Positions 57,469-64,000 of a DNA stretch of 64,000 bases are shown here, piece after piece. The DNA lies in assembly GCA_021234155.1 (NCBI GenBank), contig JAJEKV010000112.1, forward strand, positions 434,001-498,000. Direction: 5' to 3'. Source of the stretch: Isoetes taiwanensis. Lineage: Eukaryota; Streptophyta; Lycopodiopsida; Isoetales; Isoetaceae. Under the pieces are notes generated by a model. It did no database searches. It was given only the letters and a program-made list of their open reading frames with translations, and was not told the DNA's origin. The position numbers and the translations under genes are program-made. Each line of letters opens with the position of its first letter. Positions within the stretch are counted from its first letter, which is position 1.

Positions 57469-57917
57469 TAAACCACTTCTGCAAAACATTGAGCTCTGCT
57501 TTGTCATTATAACCAAACTACCTGCCATAACCTCTTGCCATCTCTAGAAGTTCATCTTGGTCATTTAGCCTGTGTAAATTCCAACCTTTAAGCCTGAGTA
57601 TGTAGAACTGCAAAAGCATCCTGCTTGGGATTATGAGTCGATCGTGGGTGATCTCGAGACTGATTGGTCGTGGGGGTCATCTATATAAATATTTGACTTG
57701 GGAAGTCATCTATATTAACACTTGACCTTATTTGCAGGTTTGCTTAGTGTTAAGCATTGGGGAGGACACTTTATATAGAAGCTGTCAAGGATATGGACGC
57801 AAAATTTGGATGCAGAATCTCAAATTGTTTCCTATAGGACAGGCTTATGGGTAAAGTTCCTAAGTTGAATTTCTTTATTTGGAATAAAGAATAGATACTT
57901 TTGTTGTGTATACCCAT

Positions 57918-58100
57918 GGTAGATTAGTGACTACGATTGCAACGTAGCAGGCTTGAACATGGTATACTAGATAGGGAATGCCTCTTGGTAGACTAGTGAT
58001 TGTGTCTCCAAAGACAATAGGCTTGAACAAGAGAGCATAAGATGTATACTTTGAAGACTAGTAATTGTGATTGCAACACAATTGGCTTGACAAAAGTTGC
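57918..58100 (+). repeat. Three tandem units of 66-69 bp
   Basis: Units start at 57918, 57987 and 58053 with ggtaga.tagtga or gaagactagtaa, each followed by attgcaac-like text and ggcttga. Confidence 0.75.
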
Positions 58101-58296
58101 ATCCGATCTTGGAGATACACCGATCGCGGGTGGCGATACAATCAAGTAGTACCGCCGGAGGTACGAAGATAATAGCGCACCACTGAGGTACAAGGGGATA
58201 TATCGTCTCGTGGAAGCACGCTGATATCCGTAACCCTTCCGGAGTTTTGCAGGGGATTATAAAACTTTCGGTCGGTGATAACCATGGAAGATCCAT

Positions 58297-58428
58297 CTTG
58301 AGAAGGGATGGATTGAAATGGAGCCGCATCTTGATGATCGCGGTGATCCTTCTTGAGAAGGGATGGATTGAAATTGAGCGATCCCCGAACGATCGCGGAT
58401 GATCTATCTTGAGAAGGGATGGATTGAT
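58297..58428 (+). repeat. Triplicated polypurine-tract/LTR-start module, 55-56 bp
   Basis: cttgagaagggatggattga occurs at 58297, 58352 and 58408, followed each time by aatggagc, aattgagc or tatggagc. The third copy is the real junction to the 3' LTR at 58425. The words atcgcgg and gatc between them also recur. Confidence 0.85.
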
Positions 58429-59177
58429 ATGGAGCGAGCATGAGGGAGTGGTCCACGACGAATGTGATATTGGAATTATGGCAAATACTATGTAAATGTT
58501 ATTCCTAAGGTCACCTAATAATATAAAGGGGCATAGGAAGAAGAACCATTGATCTTTATGGAAGGGGTCGAGGCACTATCATTGGGATGGTTATTGGTTG
58601 AGAAAAAGATCATAGATAATGTCCCATATGATAAGTCATATAATTTAATTAAAGGCAAGGAGATATTTTGAGAAAAAAGGCAACTACCTGCTAAAAAAGG
58701 CAAAAGTCGCAGAGAGATCTATAAATAGAACTGAAACTTCAGTTGGACATATCTCTGCAACCAGAACTCCGATTGAAACAATCTTTAGCTCTTGGAACCG
58801 GATCGGAGTCTAGTTTCCGAATTGGGGCGGCACATTCTGTAGTTCATCCGTATGAGAGAGTAATGGCCGAAAATGTGACAAGGGGTCACAGATCATTGCC
58901 ATAGCGACTTCACAGATCTGCAATTATTTTTATGATGTGTGGCTACTTGGAGTAGCTAGATTAGTCTGGAAGGCCAATAAGCCAAACGCCAGAGCTTTGT
59001 ATTTGCCATAGAGCACTTGTGTTTTGCCATAACCCAGTGGATCCGGTTGGGTGGTTAATGGTGCTGCCATATCACTTGTCCATGAATAAAGTTTCTTTAG
59101 TCCGGTGTTCTATTATTTCATTACGGTTCTATGATTCTGTGTTGCTACAACTTCCCAAATATACATGAATTGTATCA
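58425..59177 (+). repeat. 3' LTR
   Basis: Starts TGATATGGAGCGAGC and ends TTGTATCA, with about nine differences from the 5' LTR over 753 bp, most of them near its start. Confidence 0.92.
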
Positions 59178-59278
59178 AATTCCATTATTATCAAAAAGAT
59201 CTTTAATTAGAATTACCCCCTTTGCTTTTCAAAGCTTAGCTTGCTCAGGGAAATGGCAAAAGGCACATATTAGGATTG

Positions 59279-60165
59279 TCAAGGATAAGAGCCGATTCCG
59301 GAAGATTGATCGCCCATAGAAAGCCCATTCTTCCATGTATACATATTTCTAATTTCCAGCCAAGCCTTTATCCACTTCTTGATAATTCCGGGAGTGTTAG
59401 CTGGGATAAAGAATGGAAAATATATCAAATATGGCAGCTCCATCTTAAGGGATCTCCAACCATAAGGATGACATCTGGTAATGTAATGTCTGATCAAAAT
59501 AGAGATCGAGTGCCTGATTTTATCATAGCGGACTTTGTAGAAGTACTTGGCAGCTAGGGCCAATCCTTGTTTCCCAATATTAATAGTGCCAAGACCACCT
59601 TCCTTTTTAGCCTTACAGCATTCTTCCATTGACACAAGGTGCCAGCATCTTCTATTCTGACCACAAGCAATAAACCTGCCAATAATACTCTGGAGTTTGT
59701 TAGAAAACTTTTTGGGAGCTAAAATAACCGAGGATTGATAGATCTGTGATGATGAGATTACAAAATTGGCAATAATAGCCCTGCCATTTTTGGATAGATA
59801 TTTGGAGTTCAAAAAATCAACCTTTTTATAGAATTTGTCAATAATATCATTCCACAAGTCCAAGCATTACATCTAATAGCAAAGGGAACCCTCAAGATCT
59901 TAGATTTAGTGCGAGGGTGTTATACTTACGTACCTAAAAGGCTTGCCACCGTACACCTTTGTCTACATCTCTCGCTTGAATTACTGATTTGAGAGGGGTT
60001 GATCTTGCAACCTGAGGCATTCCTAAAATCATAGAGAATCTGCTGAGTGTTGATGATCGAGTTATGATCCATGGAAATTAGAATGAAGGTATCATCTGCA
60101 AAATGCCCATTAAGAGTTCTCGGGGAGGTGAAGACCCTTAATTGAGTTAGTAAGTTTAGCACCAT
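59279..60165 (-). pseudogene. Reverse transcriptase and thumb of the split LINE
   Basis: Frame 60165-59926 carries the catalytic FADDTFILI. Frame 59863-59279 is a clean 194-codon stretch with SKNGRAIIANFVISSSQIYQ, FIACGQNRRCWHLVSMEECC and AWLEIRNMYTWKNGL. The two are separated by a frame break near 59900. Confidence 0.85.
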
Positions 60166-60259
60166 CTAATTTGTTGTGAAGAGCCTCCATGACATTTAAG
60201 AAGAGAAAGGGTGCAAGAGGATAATCTTGTCTTACTCCTCTCTGAATAGAGAAAAAATG

Positions 60260-60520
60260 GCTACATTCACCATTTATTAGAACAACAGATCTCGAATTCC
60301 TGAGAATAGCTCAGAAGATACCAATACTTTCTTCATTAAAACCCAAGGCTTTGCAACTTTTTAAGAGAAAGTTCCAGTTCATCGTGGTTTAACTACATTC
60401 AATTTACTAAAAATGAGATCTCGCATTCCTGAGAATAGCTCTGAAGATACCAATACTTTCTTCATTAAAGCCCAAGGCTTTGCAACTTTTGAAGAGAAAG
60501 TTCCAGCTCACTGTGTTGAA
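60260..60520 (-). repeat. About 130-bp tandem duplication inside the LINE reverse transcriptase
   Basis: ctacattca at 60261 and 60393, and attcctgagaatagctc at 60296 and 60425, open two copies. Both continue gaagataccaatactttctt and aaggctttgcaactttt. The duplication lies in the RT palm region and would destroy the domain. Confidence 0.85.
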
Positions 60521-60611
60521 AGCCTTGGTAATGTCCTGAGAAGAGCCACCTCCCTCCGAATCTTTAGCCCATTATTGCACCCAAAATAGCAAAGATACAC
60601 TTATTATTAAG

Positions 60612-61194
60612 TGTTTGGGGTCCAGGTTCGAACTCTTGCAAAGACCCTCCGTGAGGACCCTTGATCTAACAGAGAATCCGGGACTATGTCACGCTGGATT
60701 TGCAAGAAAAGAACAAGAAGAAAACAGAACAAGAGAGAACAGTGAGAGGAAAATGATAAGCTTCCTTGATATCAATGATGAACATACATGAACTCTCGCA
60801 ATCGAGAGAAGACTGAAGAGAGACAAGACTCAAAACTCATCTAAAAACTCATGTGCTAGCTCTACTCATATATATAGTACAATGGCCTTTGGCCCAATAT
60901 AGACACCCCGACCGATCTCGGTCTCGCCGACTCGAAGGAGGCCCGATTTGGGTGGAATGTTGGCGGTGCCTCTTGAAGTGCCTAGAATCACGCCGGACGC
61001 CGACGCCGCTGCGACGGCCATCACTTGTCTCGAAGGGCGCTTGTTGTTGATTGGACGCAGTTTTGATCAAGGCGGGTCTCCGCTTGGTCTTCACGAGCCT
61101 TTGATGGCTGACCCATGCCTGCCTCAGGATCCTTGAGCTTGACTCCGTCCGTCAGATGCATGAATAGTCCCGAACCAGAGGCACAGTGACTAAC
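60612..61194 (-). mobile_element. 3' LTR of a second minus-strand LTR retrotransposon (583 bp)
   Basis: On the plus strand the block runs from TGTTTGGGGTCCAGG to CAGTGACTAACA, with 4-bp inverted ends TGTT/AACA. In element orientation it follows a purine tract. It contains tatatata near 60868-60880 and typical R/U5-like text. The outer end is inferred from the inverted ends only. Confidence 0.6.
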
Positions 61195-61206
61195 ACTTCC
61201 CCCACC
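61195..61206 (-). other. Polypurine tract
   Basis: On the minus strand TTTGGTGGGGGAAG directly precedes TGTTAGTCACTG, the proposed LTR start. Confidence 0.65.
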
Positions 61207-64000
61207 AAATGACACTCACCAAGAAAAGGAGGAAGTAAGCCCAAGGCGGAAACCAAAGCCGGAAAGTGATCCTCACGAATGAGGTCTCCGCCATTATGGT
61301 AATGAGCAATGAGGTCCCGGGCGGTTTGAAGAGCCGCCGGGGTGTTGAGCCCTAGGGCGTGATGGGCCTCAATGAGGAAGTGAGAGCGCACTCATGTCTT
61401 CCGTGGCAAAGATGGGCAGTTTAAGGAACAAACCGGCACTCCATGAGAAGGCAGTTTGAAGACCGGCGCACCGACGCCGCATTCGGATTGCAAAGGAAAG
61501 ATTGACGCCGCCTATTTAAAGAGCTGACCAGATGCATTTGAGAGCAAAGCACGTAAACCTCGCTTGACGGTGCAATCAAGGATCCGGGTGAGGTGGCGGC
61601 ATTCTCGCAAGAAGGTGTCAAGACCATGAAGAGCATCAGCAGGCTTTTGCCAACCACGCCATTACCGATATAAATCCAATTTTTAGTAGTGTCCAAAGTG
61701 GCATTCTCCTCCCAATTGAGCTGCCCGACAAATCGGGATCCCACCGGAGATCCGCGGAGATCTGAGGCGGAGTTGACCCAAATATGGGCCATCCGTGACC
61801 TTCGGCCCAAAAGGGAAGACGCCAAATAAGAAAGGAACCGTGGGCGGGAGGGGCTCCTAAGGAAGCATATGGAGAGGGAAGCATGCCCGTAAAGGGTTGC
61901 GTGAGCCATGTCCCTAAATGCTTGAACAAGATTTTGATCAAGAGCACGACACCAATGGTCCCATTCTCAAGTAGAGAGTAATTGATAGACAGAGGATGGA
62001 CCCAACCCGGGGATGGTCTTGCTTTCCGTAAGGCCACGGAGTTGATTGTAGCCTCCCAAGTGTCATATATAACCAGCAAACTCAAGATCATCGTGGTGCG
62101 CGATTTTTGTTTACCTGCTCCAACGCTTCAACTCGCCACAGAGGTAAGTGCTGAGCCGCCTCGTGCATGTACTCCCTCGCTCAAAAGTCCGAGACCGAAA
62201 GCAGATCCTTGAAATATTTATTGGTTGGTGATAACAACCAAGCAAAGATTGGAGTTGCCTCTAAAACACGATGGGCCTCATCCCGAATTTATCCCTAAGA
62301 TCCGCCGTAGAAGTCATGAAAACATAAGCCATTGGCTGAACCACTTTAAGATGACTAATTCAGATCTTCAACCGTAAGTTGATCAAAGACTAAGAGTGCA
62401 CAAAATAAACCCTTGTCTTCTATAGAGAGATCCGCCGATTCGGAAGTCCACACTTTGAGTGGTTGTTGATGAACATTGCCATTGGCCGCGCATCACTTCA
62501 AAAGAAAGAGGTGCCGCCGGGCCACCACATAGTCAAGATAGCCGGAAGGAGTAGAGAAGTCCACCGATGTTTGTAGCAATGTCAAGATATCCCTCCCCGC
62601 TTGTGTTAGGCTTCCTCGCCAGATTGAACCGCTTGCTGAGCCGATGTTCAAGGTCACCGATCCGATGCTCCTTTTCTAACTAAAGACGGATCGGACACGG
62701 ACCCGCTTACCGTGAAGCTGGCATGTGAAGAAGATTGCCCCGAGTATGGAGGCTAAGCGTGGCAATCTCCGCGGCCATCGACTTACCTTTTGTTTCGAGC
62801 CTCCAAAAGCCGAAGTCCGAGGGACGTTAACCGGTTGGTGAGCGGAAAGCCGAAGCCTGTGGAGGTGAGTCGAAGCCACGCCGCGAGATTTTGAACTTGA
62901 GTGTCAGAATTGTCACAAAGCTCGAAAGTACAAGGTGTCTAGCTTAGCAATGTGTTTCTCCTTTTCACCCAGAGGGTATCTTTGGACTTGTTCTGCTCCA
63001 ATAAGTCCTGAATTTGAGTTTGGGAGCTGCGCCCGCCGACCGGTAAGTAGGCTGGTCCGATCCCGAAAGCACACGGTGAGATCTATACGGGCCTGTAATA
63101 GAGCCGCTGCTTTTCTTTGAAGTTGGGCTTCCAAAGTTTGAACATGGGCAAAGTGGCAGCTTGAAGGTCTCTTTGAACAAAGATCGAAGCCTCCGGTGGA
63201 CGCCTGAACACCACCATGAGAGCCTCCCCGATGCATGTAGCCGCATGGCAAATGGGTTTGAACATCTTGCTGGAATTTGTACAGAGCCGCCGAGGATGGG
63301 GAGGGGCAGGCCCCGCTGCGCCTTTGTCCGAGATTGTTGAGAGGCATGACGGAATGGGAAGGCGGGCCTCGTGAGGAAGAAGAGGAGACAAAGACACGCG
63401 TGGTCCGATGTTGAACAGATGAGGGGAGGTTTGGCGGAGGGTACAGCTTTGTTGAGTTGGACGCCGGGAATGCAGAGAGAGCTGAGTGGAGGTATGGGAA
63501 GTGGAAGGACTCTCAAGAACAGAAGATAATGACGAATGAGGGCCCGGGCGATGGCCACCCACGTAAATTTCCCCGAGACAGAGGAGGGGGTAGCCCCCGA
63601 TGCGGTCTACTTTTTGAAGAAGGCTGTGAGAATAAAAGCCGTGGCCAATCAACATGGAGAGTGGAGTGGATGGCGTTGATGACCATGTTATAAAACCGGC
63701 TTATTGATGTGGGTGTTCTTAATGGAATGCCCAAGCAATTTTTGCCACGTAAAACTTCACAAAAGTCTCATGGGGTTTGGCAATATTTGTGAGGGCGATG
63801 CTGGTTGGCTTTGATAAGCAATAGCGCCAACCGAAAGGACGCCCATGTCCCCGTAAAGCAGCCCAAGAGACGTAAGGTTTTTGCAAAGGGATGTGGAATA
63901 CCTCGTAAATCAAATGTCGAGTAAGTAAAATGGTGGTGCCATCGACCACCGTCGAGCAAATCCTTCCGGCCGCTTGACGATGTGTGCGATGAACCGGCCG
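61207..64000 (-). mobile_element. Interior of the same LTR element, GC-richer, no recognisable pol
   Basis: Next to the 3' LTR one would expect integrase or RNase H, yet no such motif is seen. Minus-strand frames are long but change repeatedly: IEAHHALGLNTPAALQTARD (61391-61152), MAHATLYGHASLSICFL (61909-61421), a Gln/Ala/Leu helical piece LEAQLQRKAAALLQARI (63347-62913) and TCIGEALMVVF (63655-63083). The helical, Gln-rich piece could be gag or a coiled coil. The element continues beyond the window. A large retrotransposon derivative or a type with an extra 3' ORF would fit. Confidence 0.5.

Larger units (their letters stand above)
56129..59177 (+). mobile_element. Non-autonomous LTR retrotransposon, complete, 3,049 bp
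   Basis: Two direct 753-bp LTRs (56129-56881, 58425-59177) start TGATATGGAGCG and end TTGTATCA (TTGTATCG in the left copy), giving 5-bp inverted ends TGATA/TATCA. They differ at about nine positions by eye. A primer-binding site follows the left LTR and a purine-rich tract precedes the right one. The 1,543-bp interior has no gag or pol motif, so the element must have moved with borrowed enzymes. Flanks aattt and aattc suggest a 5-bp target duplication with one change. It lies inside a LINE. Confidence 0.93.
54967..60570 (-). mobile_element. LINE interrupted by an LTR retrotransposon
   Basis: Two parts, 60570-59178 and 56128-54967, read as one LINE on the minus strand. The first has RT words YPLAPFLFLNVMEALHNK, NGHFADDTFILISM (about 60080-60115), then YLSKNGRAIIANFVISSSQI and EGGLGTINIGKQGLALAAKY. 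The second resumes with ITFQNSVLAEEDN-like text and the terminal zinc-binding region (AFMWQLWHRGLATNCKR, CDRCLIAKEDENHIFMQC). The 3' end is ggcgaccttc followed by A6 at 54972-54967. Its 3' terminus resembles that of the 50.5-kb LINE. Confidence 0.87.

Noticed and set aside
57230-57512. Repeat peptide ORFs (METSSLSWR-like plus, SMTTRLHDKLL-like minus)
   Set aside because: Both are translations of the palindromic tandem units and are not credible proteins.
62965-63655. Two overlapping minus-strand ORFs of 190-197 codons rich in Pro, Ser and Arg
   Set aside because: They overlap each other and a third frame in GC-rich DNA. They are reported only as part of the LTR element interior, not as genes.

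Overview
The window looks like nuclear DNA of a land plant with a repeat-rich genome. The evidence is plant-type retrotransposon primer-binding sites (initiator-Met tRNA, TGGTATCAGAG), a PPR-repeat relic of the plant organelle RNA-binding type, a plant MscS-like (MSL) channel gene with short introns, and a BTB/NPH3-like gene. A fern or other non-seed plant would fit, but nothing here proves the lineage. I saw no bacterial-style operons, rRNA, convincing tRNA or CRISPR.

Layout. 1-3100: AT-rich DNA without a recognisable gene, ending in the last part of a Copia-type 5' end (primer-binding site at 3103). 3126-4850: a frame-broken Copia gag followed directly by a Ty3/gypsy integrase relic. 5930-7774: the best intact gene, a BTB/POZ-NPH3-like protein whose last intron appears to join it in frame to a ubiquitin-like domain. 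9100-11100 (minus): a LINE fragment abutting a second, decayed Copia element. 11184-11610: palindromic tandem repeats. 12187-15790 (minus): an internally deleted chromodomain Ty3/gypsy element with one 1.5-kb LTR. 18918-19655 (minus): an unrecognised 245-codon ORF. 20060-21000: PPR pseudogene. 23733-25367 (minus): decayed hAT-like zinc-finger transposase. 26470-27280: unrecognised ORF broken by one stop. 27300-35350: few genes, with several local repeats and one MITE-like inverted repeat. 35359-40125 (minus): multi-exon MSL gene, most exons clean but the N-terminal and central exons frame-damaged.

40400-50400: a hairpin element, then two same-strand copies of a 1.6-kb repeat; the second copy holds a 3.3-kb 5'-truncated LINE and the first shows the empty site. 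50543-54140 (minus): a second LINE with a poly(A) tail. 54967-60570 (minus): a third LINE, split by a 3,049-bp non-autonomous LTR retrotransposon with two 753-bp LTRs and a near-perfect target duplication. 60612-64000 (minus): the 3' end of another LTR element (LTR, polypurine tract, GC-richer interior without recognisable pol), running off the window.

Overall, two to four host genes (BTB-ubiquitin-like, MSL, perhaps the 19-kb ORF) sit among layered mobile elements of very different ages. The host genes show no operon-like relation to each other.
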